A program made the position numbers and the translations under genes. From assembly GCA_019916065.1 (NCBI GenBank), contig CM034239.1, positions 44,408,663 to 44,472,662 on the forward strand: a DNA stretch of 64,000 nucleotides, given 5' to 3'. The stretch is from Vitellaria paradoxa (lineage: Eukaryota > Streptophyta > Magnoliopsida > Ericales > Sapotaceae). This document shows, piece by piece, positions 34,325 to 45,800 of this stretch (within the stretch, counting starts at the first letter, position 1; every line of letters starts with the position of its first letter). A model generated the notes under the pieces. It was not told the origin of the DNA. It saw nothing but the letters and a program-made list of their open reading frames with translations, and searched no databases.

Positions 34325-36475
34325 ATGGCCAGGAACTTCTCCACTGTCAACGACCTCCCCGACGTCCTCCTCCTCAACATCATCGGCATCCTCTCCGACA
34401 CCCGCAGCCGCAACGCCGCAGCACTCGTCTGCCGAAGATGGCTGCTTCTCGAGAGGGCAACCCGCACCCGTTTAACTCTCCGCGGCAACGTCCGAGACCT
34501 GATCATGCTCCCCACCTGCTTCCGATCCGTCACTCATCTTGACCTCTCCCTTCTATCTCCCTGGGGCCATTCTCTGCTCTCCACCGCCCCCTCCGACGCC
34601 TCCCTCCTCGCTCAGCACATCCGCAACGCCTTCCCCTCCGCGACCTCCCTTACTCTCTACGCCCGAACCCCCGATACTCTCCAGCTCTTGGCCCCTCACT
34701 GGCCCCAATTGACGCGGGTCAAGCTCGTTCGGTGGCACCAGAGACCTCAGATACAGCCCGGTGCCGACTTCGACCCGCTATTCGAACACTGTCACTCCAT
34801 TTCCTCCCTCGATTTGTCCTCCTTCTACTGCTGGACCGACGACATACCTCCGGCACTCGAATCTCAGCCGTCCCTTGCGGCGAAGCTCACTCGGCTCGAT
34901 CTGCTCAATCCATCCTTCCCCGATGGGTTCAAGTCCGACGAGATTAGATCGATCACCTCCGCTTGCCCCAATTTGAAGCAGTTTCTTGTAGCGTCCATGT
35001 TTGATCATAAGTACATTGGCTTTGTTAACGACGATACCTTGCTAGCTATCTCTGCCAATTGCCCGAGGCTATCCGTGCTCCATCTTGTAGATTCCTCAGC
35101 TTTGTTGAATGCTAGGGGTGATCCGAATGACGATGGTTTCACATCTGAGGACGCGAGTATCGGTATTGCAGCGTTGATCGACATGTTCTCTGGTCTGCCG
35201 TTGATGGAAGAGCTGGTGCTAGATGTTTGTAAAAATGTCAGGGACAGTAAACTGGCGCTGGAGGAGCTGAATTTGAAGTGTCCAAAGCTGAGATCGCTCA
35301 AGCTGGGGCAATTTCATGGAGTTTGTAGGGCAAACGAGGCGAGCCTTGATTCCAGGCTTGATGGCATTGCGCTGTGTCAAGGTCTCGAAGAGTTGTCGAT
35401 CAAGAACTCTGCAGACTTGACTGATTTGGGGTTGATAGCTATTGCTAGAGGGTGTTCCAGGCTGGCCAAGTTTGAGGTTCAGGGTTGTGGGAAAATCACA
35501 GTGCGGGGAATGAGGACACTGGCTTGTTTGCTCAACCGGACTTTGGTTGAGGTTAAGATTTCATGTTGCAAGAACCTTGGCGCCGTGTCATCTTTGAAAG
35601 CCATGGAGCCAATTCAGGACCGGATTCAGAAACTTCATATTGACTGCGTTTGGGACTGTGTTGAACCATTCGAATCTCTTGAGGGTATTAAAAACAACTT
35701 CGATCTCAACCAATCAAAAGAGGAAGCATTGATGAACAACCAGCAATCAGGATTCAGCTCTGCAGACTTCTTTGACAGTCCAGGCTACGAGGAAATAGGC
35801 AAAGCAAAGAAGAAACGCAAGTGCTCGTACGATCTCAATTGTTCTTACGCAGAAGAGGATGGATATGGCAGGACATGGGACAGGCTGCAGTATCTTTCAC
35901 TCTGGATTGGCGTTGGCGACCTTCTGACTCCCTTGGCATCAGCAGGTCTTGAAAACTGCCCAAATCTGGAGGAGATCCGAATCAAGGTTGAAGGAGATTG
36001 CAGGGAATTGTCGAAGCCATCAGTTCCGGCATTCGGATTGAGCTCCCTTCTGTGCTACCCTCAGCTTACGAAGATGCATTTGGAGTGCGGAGACACAATA
36101 GGTTATACTCATACAGCCCCATCTGGGCAGATGGATCTGAGCTTTTGGGAAAGGTTTTATCTCTATGGGATTGGGAGCTTGAGCCTCAATGAACTAGATT
36201 ACTGGCCACCACAGGACAGGGATGTTAACCAGAGGAGTCTCTCGCAGCCTGCTGCTGGATTGCTCGCGGAATGTGTTACCCTGAGGAAGCTCTTCATCCA
36301 TGGGACTGCTCACGAACATTTCATGAACTTCTTTCTTAGGATCTCAAATCTGAGGGATGTTCAACTGAGAGGAGATTACTATCCAGCACCAGAGAACGAT
36401 ATGAGTACAGAGATGAGGGTGGGCTCTTGTAATCGCTTCGAGGACGCCTTGAACAGGCGTGGCATCGTTGACTGA
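34325..36475 (+). CDS. MAX2: F-box leucine-rich-repeat protein MAX2/D3/RMS4
   Basis: Encodes a 716-residue nuclear F-box protein, the substrate adaptor of the SCF ubiquitin ligase that acts with D14 and KAI2 hydrolases in strigolactone and karrikin signalling to degrade SMXL/D53 repressors. Residues about 7-50 are the F-box (VNDLPDVLLLNIIGILSD then VCRRWLLLERATR), followed by leucine-rich repeats (CPNLKQF, CPRLSVLHL, CPKLRSLKLGQF, LEELSIKNSADLTDLGL). The C-terminal third carries signature stretches ELDYWPPQDRDVNQRSLS, LRKLFIHGTAHEHFMNFF and YYPAPENDMSTEMRVGSC. The final helix ends in Asp (RRGIVD), the end that in rice D3 regulates D14. The length agrees with Arabidopsis MAX2 (693) and D3 (720), and a single exon is normal for this gene. 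I chose MARNFS because family proteins start about there; the frame is open another 63 codons upstream (see findings). No defects seen. Confidence 0.96.
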   Translation: MARNFSTVNDLPDVLLLNIIGILSDTRSRNAAALVCRRWLLLERATRTRLTLRGNVRDLIMLPTCFRSVTHLDLSLLSPWGHSLLSTAPSDASLLAQHIRNAFPSATSLTLYARTPDTLQLLAPHWPQLTRVKLVRWHQRPQIQPGADFDPLFEHCHSISSLDLSSFYCWTDDIPPALESQPSLAAKLTRLDLLNPSFPDGFKSDEIRSITSACPNLKQFLVASMFDHKYIGFVNDDTLLAISANCPRLSVLHLVDSSALLNARGDPNDDGFTSEDASIGIAALIDMFSGLPLMEELVLDVCKNVRDSKLALEELNLKCPKLRSLKLGQFHGVCRANEASLDSRLDGIALCQGLEELSIKNSADLTDLGLIAIARGCSRLAKFEVQGCGKITVRGMRTLACLLNRTLVEVKISCCKNLGAVSSLKAMEPIQDRIQKLHIDCVWDCVEPFESLEGIKNNFDLNQSKEEALMNNQQSGFSSADFFDSPGYEEIGKAKKKRKCSYDLNCSYAEEDGYGRTWDRLQYLSLWIGVGDLLTPLASAGLENCPNLEEIRIKVEGDCRELSKPSVPAFGLSSLLCYPQLTKMHLECGDTIGYTHTAPSGQMDLSFWERFYLYGIGSLSLNELDYWPPQDRDVNQRSLSQPAAGLLAECVTLRKLFIHGTAHEHFMNFFLRISNLRDVQLRGDYYPAPENDMSTEMRVGSCNRFEDALNRRGIVD

Positions 36476-36792
36476 AACAAGTTCACCTGTGATGTCGGGG
36501 AAAACCCCAGAAATTGTTCTTGATGCATGAGTAATGTGAATTTGAGATTGTATTCTAATCCTGAAACAGTTTCTGTTTTGAAGCCAGTGATGAGGAAGAG
36601 AATTGCAATTTGATTTTGATAACGCAAAAATACGAAGTTTTAACATTCGAAACTGAAGATCGATGTGTTTATCTTTTCTAAAAGAAGGAAATTACTGGGA
36701 AAAAGTTTTACAACTCAGAGCCGAAAACACAATTGCAACACCTCTACTAAGCTGTTTTCATACAACAAAATGATTAAAACTAGTAAATCACT
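36476..36792. other. Convergent 3' intergenic space
   Basis: 317 bp between the stop codon of MAX2 (plus strand) and that of the Raf-like kinase (minus strand). Both 3' untranslated regions must lie here or overlap. No clear AATAAA was identified on either strand. Confidence 0.6.
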
Positions 36793-36875
36793 CTAGCAGA
36801 GGGAGTACTCGCAGTCCAGCAACCGGGTGATGATCTCGTCGCAGCTTGGCCGCTCTTGTGGTTCTGCCCAGCAAT
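36793..36875 (-). CDS. Kinase terminal exon
   Basis: Acceptor TTGCAG before 36875. Encodes [20 protein letters not shown] and ends DCEYSLC with TAG at 36795-36793. It holds the conserved Arg of kinase subdomain XI (ERPSC). Confidence 0.92.
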
Positions 36876-39800
36876 CTGCAATTACAGACATGAAAATGCA
36901 ACAATGCTGAAGAATGAGCGCAGAGAGTAGTTTTCAGTGTGTTTTATCAACATGGTTGAGAGTGCGGTGCACCTGCAATTAGCCTGCCCAGAGGACCTTC
37001 AGGAATCTCCAACCGTGACCCCTCATTGGCAACAGAATAAACAACCTAGACGTTAGAGAACGAACATCAATCTTTTATTGTACAGAAAATCAAATGTACA
37101 AGTATAACATGCCTCCCTGATTCTCTTCTTGTACTGACCACAAAATATAGAAATTTCGTGAACAAAGCATATGAAAACAAGAAAAGCGTACCCTCTCTGG
37201 TGGGACACCCAACCATGGTCTATTTAGAGTGCACAGCTCCCACATTATTACCCCAAAACTAAAAATATCACATTTCTCTGTGAAGGGTTCACTCCGAATA
37301 AGTTCAGGAGCCATCCACTCTGGAGTTCCAGCGGATGACGAGTCTCTCATGGGGGTGTCTGTCATTATTCTCGATAGCCCAAAATCACAGATCTTAACCG
37401 TCCAATGCTTATTTACAAGACAATTTGCACTTTTTAGATCCCGATGCACTATATTCATCCGGTGTATGCACATCAGTCCCCTTCAATTCACAGCAGAAAA
37501 CTAGAGTTAGTTGATGCTTGAAATATTTCCTTATTACATGATTATAGGAACTAAAATGCTTTCCATTTGTAATGTCCAGTTACAAAGTGCCCAAGACAGA
37601 TGCCAGTCATGCCATATTGCACCGAGAAGGTCACATAATCACCCCACAAGGCATTGCTAGTTCAACTAATGTATAATGTAATTTGATGCTGAAGAGTGTA
37701 CTGAATAAAAGAACTTGCGTTTCCTTACTGTGAATTATTGCTTCCTTGGTATCACAATGCATATGCACATACGTATGTTTATATTGCATACACAAAACAC
37801 GTATCCACGCTCCAAAATCACCACTTTTGCTGCTATGCAGAAGTACAAACTAGCAGTCCAAGTTTCATGTTAGAGCCCCAGTATTACTAGTATCTTCTTT
37901 CCATTTTTATCGACTGTTTTATTTTTTGGTGTTTGGGAGGGGGTGGTTATTGTGGAAGAACAAGGTCAGCACAGTTTGGGCATCCACAACCATACTAAAT
38001 CCAAATCCATGCTACAACCCCAACCCCCACCCCCCCACCCCAATCAAGGAAAAAAAAATAAAAAATTCAAAGCAACTGTAGAAAGTTGTGTGTGATAAAG
38101 AAATGATGGGCCTATAAAGGATATTTTTTTCGAATATTATCATGCGGCTCCTACATAGGCCCCCTTACTAACACTATTGCAACATTCAATAACAGGTGAT
38201 AGCATGAGCCAAGGGATTCTTATCAATCCAATAATAATAATAATAACGAATAATAACGACAACTATCAAAAAAAAAAATAATAATAACGATAACTAACAA
38301 AAACAGCAATTAGTAGTCATCTACACTATGAGACACATCCCTGGCAGCCATTCCTAAACACTTCATAAGAAGTAGGATTTCACACCGTGCACTGGTGTAA
38401 TGAAACTAGAAGCATGGAAACAAAAAACACAGAAGGGGATGAAGAAGAAATGGAGGATTCCAGGTTTGGGGAAAATAGTTTTCAGATCTCGGACAGCCAA
38501 AGGAAGAGAAGCATTCGAAGCCAAGACCCTCAGGACAGTCGTTTGATTAGCCTCATTGGACGGTCCAGATCACTTGAAGACCATCTCAATCTTGGCCACA
38601 CAAGTACCCCAGCATCAATGGACAAGAGGGGGACAGCTGTATTAGCGGTAGGTGAAGATAATAATGGCTTAGCAGGTGAAGCTTCTGGAGGTGGATGCAT
38701 TGAAGAGCAGTGGGTCGGGGCAAAAGCTAAATGGATGGATCGGGTCAACAGCGGGCCTAGCTGTGAAGGAAACCCACTGCGCAGAGTGGGCTGAATCAAG
38801 AAATTAATGGGCTACATAGCTGGGGCAATTGGGTCCAAGAGAGGAGCCTATGGAGTGGACCAACCTTAGCTAATTAGCTGTATCATCATAGGGCTGGGCT
38901 GAGCTGGCATAACCAAATAACTGTAACAGTTACATGGGTAGTTACAGAAGTTACAAACTGTAGTTAGAATAACCATGGTTAGTTAATCACTAAACCACGG
39001 TTAGTTAGTTACATTGTATGACTATAAAAACATTGATGCAATTCAGAAAATAACAAGAAAAGTAATTCTTGAGAATTCATTTCTCTCTCTAGGAGGCTTG
39101 GAAGTCCTCGAACTCTTCCAATCATCATTCAGCTTCATTCTTCTTCAACAATAGGTAGAGGAAGGAAGGGAGGTTCTCTCCAATTGGTATCAGAGCCAAT
39201 TGAGGATCCTGAAATGGCAGAAGTAAGAAATCCATCATAGTTAAATCAACAGCATCAAGAAACTCAGCAACAGTTAGGTCAATTAATGAGAATGGTAGAG
39301 AATTTAAGCAAGAGAATGGAAGACTTATCTCAGCAAGTGCAGTCTAACACAGCAGCCATTCATAAGGATCAAGGGGAAGAAATGGGAGCCAGATCTTCAC
39401 CAAGTCGTGAGGCGGCAGCTCAATCCAATTTGGATCCACCAAGAGTTAAAGAAGGTACGCCCAGTACATTCAGTGGAATTCAAGTTAAGGCAGTAAGGTT
39501 GAAGTTTCCAATTTTTAATGGTGACAACCCCTCAGAATGGCTTTACAAGGCCAATCAATTTTTCAAACACTATGAAATTTTGGAAAATCAAAAGCTAGAA
39601 ATAGCTTCGCTACACATGGAGGGAAAATCTCTGGTGTGGTTTCAAGATTTGTTGAACTCAGACTTGGACATTAGTTGGGAGGATTTTTCAGAGGCATTAC
39701 AAGTTAGGTTTGGTGAAAATGCTTATGAGGATCCCATGGATCAATTGGTAAGATTAAAACAATATGCTTCTGTGGAAGAGTTTAAAACCAAGTTTGAAAC

Positions 39801-42800
39801 CATCTCTAATAGAATAAAAGGATTGAGTGATAAACATAAACTCAGTATTTTTTTAACTGGGTTGAAGGATGAAATTAGATACTCTGTAAGGATGTTTAAT
39901 CCAGACAGCCTAAATAAAGCCTTCGGCCTGGCTAGGCTACAAGAGGAGAATTTGTTGGCTATGAAAAGACAGCAGAGCAGATCTGGAGGAGCTAGTTTGT
40001 CTACAAACAGTGCAAGGAATATCGTGACTACCATTAATAATAAAGCCCCTTCTTGGAACCCCCCAGCGCAAGCCACTACTCCGAATAATGTCAACATGTC
40101 AAGAACATCTGGAGTTAATAGGCTATCTGTTCAAAAGTTGAGTCCCATGGAAGTAGAAAATAGAAAGAAGAAAGGATTGTGCTTTAATTGTGATGAAAAG
40201 TGGCATAGAGATCATATTTGCAAGAATCCTAAACTTTACATTTTAGAATCTGTGTTCAGGGAAGAAGATGAATCTGGAGTTTTTGAAAAAGAAGAAGAGG
40301 AAAGGGTAGAAGATCAAATGAGGATCCAAGAACCTGAAATTACCTTACATGCCATTACTGGCACTCCCCAACCTAAGACTTTGAGGTTGAGGGGATGTAT
40401 TAAAGGAAGACAGTGGAACATCTTAATTGACTCAGGGAGTACACATAATTTCATGGATCCTAAAGTGGCTAAGTATTGTCAATTAAAAGTGGAATATGTT
40501 GCAATTAAGTCTGTGAAGGTAGCTAGTGGTGAAGTATTGAAAAGTGAAGGGGAATGTAATCAGGTGAAAGTAAGGGCACAAGGGAATGTTTTCTTGATTG
40601 ATTTCCTCTTGTTACCTTTGGCAGGTTGTGATTTGGTGTAGGGGGTACAATGGTTGAAAACTTTAGGCCCTGTTACCTTTGATTTTTCTTCTCTTGATAT
40701 GCAATTCATTGACAATAGCAGAAAGATTTGTATTAAAAGACTGCAGGGAAATGATCAATTAATAGAAGAGGTGGATTTACAACAAATAAAGGGCAATACA
40801 ACGAAAGGGTTCTTGTTGCAACTATTTCAGGTATCAACTGAGTTACACAGCCACTTAAAACCAGCAGATGATGCAAAAGGTGAAATTCAGAAGGTTCTAC
40901 AACAGTTCAGTGATGTTTTCTCAGAACCAAAGGGGCTTCCTCCAATAAGGGGATATGAACATCAGATTGTGTTGCAGCCAGGTACATCCCCTATTTCAAC
41001 TAGACCCTATAGATATCCCCATTTCCAGAAGGCAGAAATAGAAAAAATTGTTAAGGAGCTATTGAGTTCAGGCCTTATTCAACCTAGTCAATCCCCTTTT
41101 TCTTCACCGGTGATACTAGTGAGAAAGGCAGATGGGTCATGGAGATTATGTTTGGATTATAGGGCCTTAAACCTAGCTACCATCAAAGACCAATATCCTA
41201 TTCCGGTTGTGGATGAGCTATTAGATGAGTTGAGTGGGGCTACAATTTTTTCAAAACTGGATTTAAAATCTGGATACCATCAGATAAGAATGCATCCACA
41301 AGATGTCTCAAAAACTGCATTTAGGACACATTCGGGCCACTATGAATTTTTGGTGATGCCATTTGGGCTCACAAATGCACCTGCCACATTCCAACATTTG
41401 ATGAATGATGTTTTTAGGCCTTATCTGAGGAAATTTGTTCTGGTGTTCTTTGATGATATACTGGTATACAGTGCAAATGTGAAGGAGCATGTACTGCACC
41501 TTGAACTAACCTTAAAACTGCTGAGAGATCATAAGCTGTTTGCTAAAGAATCTAAGTGTAGATTTGGCTATTTGGAAGTTGACTACTTGGGGCATCTTAT
41601 TTCTGGTTAAGGAGTAAAAGCTGATCCTAAGAAGCTAGAAGCTATGATTGAGTGGCCCATTCCAAAAACCTTAAAGTCTTTGCGAGGTTTTTTGGGTCTT
41701 ACAGGGTACTATAGAAGATTCATCAAAGGTTATGGGGGTATGGCCAAACCATTAACAGATTTGCTAAAGAAAAATGCATTCCAATGGTCACCTACGGCAG
41801 AAAAAGCATTTCAGGAATTAAAAAGGGTTGTGACAACACCACCAGTATTGGCTCTACCAGATTTTTCTAAAATTTTTGCTATTTAATGTGATGCCTCCGG
41901 TACAGGGATAGGGGCTGTTTTGATGCAGGAGAAGAGACCTATTGCCTATTTTAGCCAAGCTTTAAAGGGAAGAGCACTAATGCTCTCTACTTATGAGAAG
42001 GAGCTATATGCCTTAATTCAAGCAGTCAAGAAGTGGAGACCCTATCTACTTGGCCAAGTTTTTGTAATTAAAACTGACCATCACAGCCTCAAGTTTCTTC
42101 TAGAGCAGCGTATTGGAACTCCTTCACAACAGAAGTGGATTTCTAAACTCTTGGGATACAACTTCACAATAGAATATAAACAGGGAGTAGAAAATAAAGT
42201 GGCAGATGCTTTGTCCAGATTGTATGAAGATACTTCCATACCTATTAACCATTGTATGTGTTATCCTATCACTATCACAGGTCCTATTCCCCATTTATTT
42301 GACGAAGTGAAACAAGCTTATATTAGAGACCCGAGGGTTCAGTTAATTTTTCAACAGTTGGAGCAAGAAGTTCTAGCAGTACAACAATATTCAGTGCAGC
42401 AAGGCATCTTATTTTACAAGAAAAGGATTTATATTCCAGATGATCAGAAATTGAAGGCACAAATATTAAACCATACTCACAGTGATGCAACAGCAGGGCA
42501 TGGTGGGTTCCAGAAAACATACAAAAGAGCACAACATGATTTTTTTTGGCCAAAAATGAAACAGGAAATACAAAAGTTCGTGCAAGAGTGTACAGTGTGT
42601 CAGTAGTGTAAAACAGAACATACAGCTCCAGCAGGACTACTCCAACCTCTCCTAATTCCTCAAAGCTCTTGGACCGATATATCAATGGACTTCATTGAAG
42701 GGTTACCACACTCCAATAGGTTCTCCATCATTTGGGTGATAGTTGACAGACTCACAAAGTATGCTCACTTTATCCCACTCACACATCCATATACAGCTAC

Positions 42801-45800
42801 TCAACTAGCCCTCATCTTTATGCAAAACATCTTTAAACTACATGGTCTTCCCATCACTATAGTATCAGACAGAGACACAGCATTTACAAGCTCTTTCTGG
42901 AGGGAGTTGTTCAAGTTAGTTGGGTCATCCTTACACTTCAGCACTAGCTTCCATCCTCAAACAGATGGCCAGACAGAAGTCACTAATAAGTGTGTGGAAG
43001 GTTATTTACGGTGTTTTATTTCTGATACTCCTAAAAGGTGGTCCCATTGGCTTTATTTAGCTGAGTATTGGTTCAATACTAGCTACCACACATCTATCCA
43101 GATGACTCCCTATGAAGCGTTATATGGAGTGAAACCTCCCAGATTGGTACAGTATATGGAAGGCTTAGCAGAAAATTTGTCAGTTGATCAGTTACTTAGT
43201 TCCCATCAGCGAATTTTTCGGTTATTAAAACAACATTTGATTTTGGCCCAAAACAGGATGAAACAACAAGCTAACAAACATAGAACCGAAAGGGTTTTTG
43301 CAGTTGGTGATTTTGTCTATGTAAAGCTACAGCCATGCAGACAATTAACAGTCCGGCGCTGTGCTAGCAACAAACTGAGCCCTAAGTATTTTGGTCCATT
43401 TACGGTAATACAAAAAATTGGAGAGGTAGCCTACAAATTACAGTTGCCGGAATCATCCCAAATACATCCAGTTTTTCATGTGTCACAACTCCAAGCATCA
43501 ATTGGCGACAAGGATAGGGTTTTACCTCAGTTGCCGACTATCGACAGTCAAGGGAGCATTCTACCATTACCTTCGGAAATCTTGAGTACCAGAACTCGAC
43601 GTCGGGGCCGCCATACCTTCACTGAGGTCCTCGTCCAGTGGGAGGGCCAAGAACCGTCGGAAGCCACTTGGGAGAAGTTGTACTGGTTCCAATCGACATA
43701 CCCAGATTTTGACCTTGAGGGCAAGGTCAATTTTCCACCGGCGGGCATTTGTAATAAAACTAGAAGCATGGAAACAAAAAACACAGAAGGGGATGACGAA
43801 GAAATGGAGGATTCCAGGTTTGGGGAAAATAGTTTTCAGATCTCGGACAGCCAAAGGAAGAGAAGCATTCGAAGCCAAGACCCTCAGGACAGTCATTTGA
43901 TTAGTCTCATTGGACGGTCCAGATCACTTGAAGACCATCTCAATCTTGGCCACACAAGTACCCCAGCATCAATGGACAAGAGGGGGACAGCTGTATTAGC
44001 GGTAGGTGAAGATAATAATGGCTTAGCAGGTGAAGCTTCTGGAGGTGGATGCATTGAAGAGCAGTGGGTCGGGGCAAAAGCTAAATGGATGGATCGGGTC
44101 AACAGCGGGCCTAGCTGTGAAGGAAACCCACTGCGCAGAGTGGGCTGAATCAAGAAATTAATGGGCTACATAGCTGGGGCAATTGGGTCCAAGAGAGGAG
44201 CCTATGGAGTGGACCAACCTTAGCTAATTAGCTGTATCATCATAGGGCTGGGCTAAGCTGGCATAACCAAATAACTGTAACAGTTACATGGGTAGTTACA
44301 AAAGTTACAAACTGTAGTTAGAATAACCATGGTTAGTTAATCACTAAACCAAGGTTAGTTAGTTACATTGTATGACTATAAAAACATTGATGCAATTCAG
44401 AAAATAACAAGAAAAGTAATTCTTGAGAATTCATTTCTCTCTCTAGGAGGCTTGGAAGTCCTCGAACTCTTCCAATCATCATTCAGCTTCATTCTTCTTC
44501 AACAATAGGTAGAGGAAGGAAGGGAGGTTCTCTCCAACTGGACAGAGCAATAGAAATTAGACGGCACACTCCTCTTGATCAAATTCAAAATAAAACAAAT
44601 TCAGTAAAGCCTCCCTTGGGTCCTTGACCGCACTGATCATCTTGCCAACATCTAACCCCCCCTTCAATTACCCACATAAAATCAAGGGTATCTTGCAAAC
44701 TTGCCTCTGATTCTTATAATGCCTTTTCATGTGCTAACATCACATGGAGCTATAACTATAGCTGTATCAGCGCACCACTACTAAACTGTACAAGCAATCA
44801 CCTTCTATAGCTTCTCTCTAAGGTAAATCTCCACATTTGATTCCCAACTAATGCCTTATTGAATATTTTCACTTCTTGAACTCCCAAAACTTCCTTTAAG
44901 GGCACACACTGAATCCCAATCAAACAACTGATACTTAAAATCTTCCCCATACCTCCTAAAGAAAATCCATCATCAATTTTTTGAAAATGAAATCATTGGC
45001 TTTTCTATAGTGCACTCAATCTTCATAAAAACCATACCACGTTTGGCACCACAAAGAAAAAATGCATCAAATTCCCAGTCACTGAGCTACTGTCATCTAG
45101 AGACTAGTTATCAAATAAAACTACTATCTAGAGACCAAGAGAGATCTCATATAGGTACTCATTCCCCAAACTTGCTTTCTTGATAAGCCAAGTCTATATA
45201 CACACACACCAATAGCCTTTCAACATGGTTAATAGATATGTAGCATTTTGAAGGATTATCATATGCAGCCCAAATGCTACCAAAGCTCAAAGTTCATTGG
45301 CATTGAAACAAAAATTGCACTGAATAAGATGTTATTTAGTTTATATAATACTATAATGTGTGCATATGCATACGCATGGATATAACATTTACAGCCATCA
45401 AAAGTACTAAGAAAAATGACACCAAATTAACATTTGAATCCATAATTCAAACATCTTTTAACTTACAACATAGCAAAAGATGATCAAGAAGTTGAAACGA
45501 CTCCCGGATTTTTTTTTGTTAGTCTCAGGCATTTCCTAAAACATATTTGATGAAAAAAACATATATAATAAAACTTGACCACCACATTTGCCATGTATGA
45601 TTCATGTTTCAACATGTTCAACAGTATTATGTATCATTTTGGAGTGTCCATGCTTCATGAATCTTTAGTATATGTGTAAGGGTAAGGACAATGGGTTCAA
45701 GTTCAATTTTTGGTGTTGCTCCCCCCAACCCTGTTGAAAAAAAAAAGAAAAAAAAAAGGCATTTCTCTTCAACTTTTGCTATTACAACTTATTTAGTTGA

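Larger units (their letters stand above)
38396..44536 (+). mobile_element. Ty3/Gypsy chromovirus LTR retrotransposon, full length
   Basis: 6141-bp element bounded by two 787-bp LTRs (TGTAAT...CTCCA) and a perfect 5-bp target duplication ACTGG (38391-38395 and 44537-44541). The primer-binding site matches initiator tRNA-Met. Domain order gag, protease, reverse transcriptase, RNase H, integrase, chromodomain places it in Ty3/Gypsy chromoviruses, probably near the Reina-type lineages. The LTRs differ at about seven positions (0.9%), so insertion is recent. Lies antisense in the kinase intron. Gag-pol has five stop codons, so it is not autonomous as it stands. Confidence 0.95.

Noticed and set aside
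34291..35301. Antisense and alternate-frame open frames over MAX2
   Set aside because: Shadow frames of a well-supported coding sequence.
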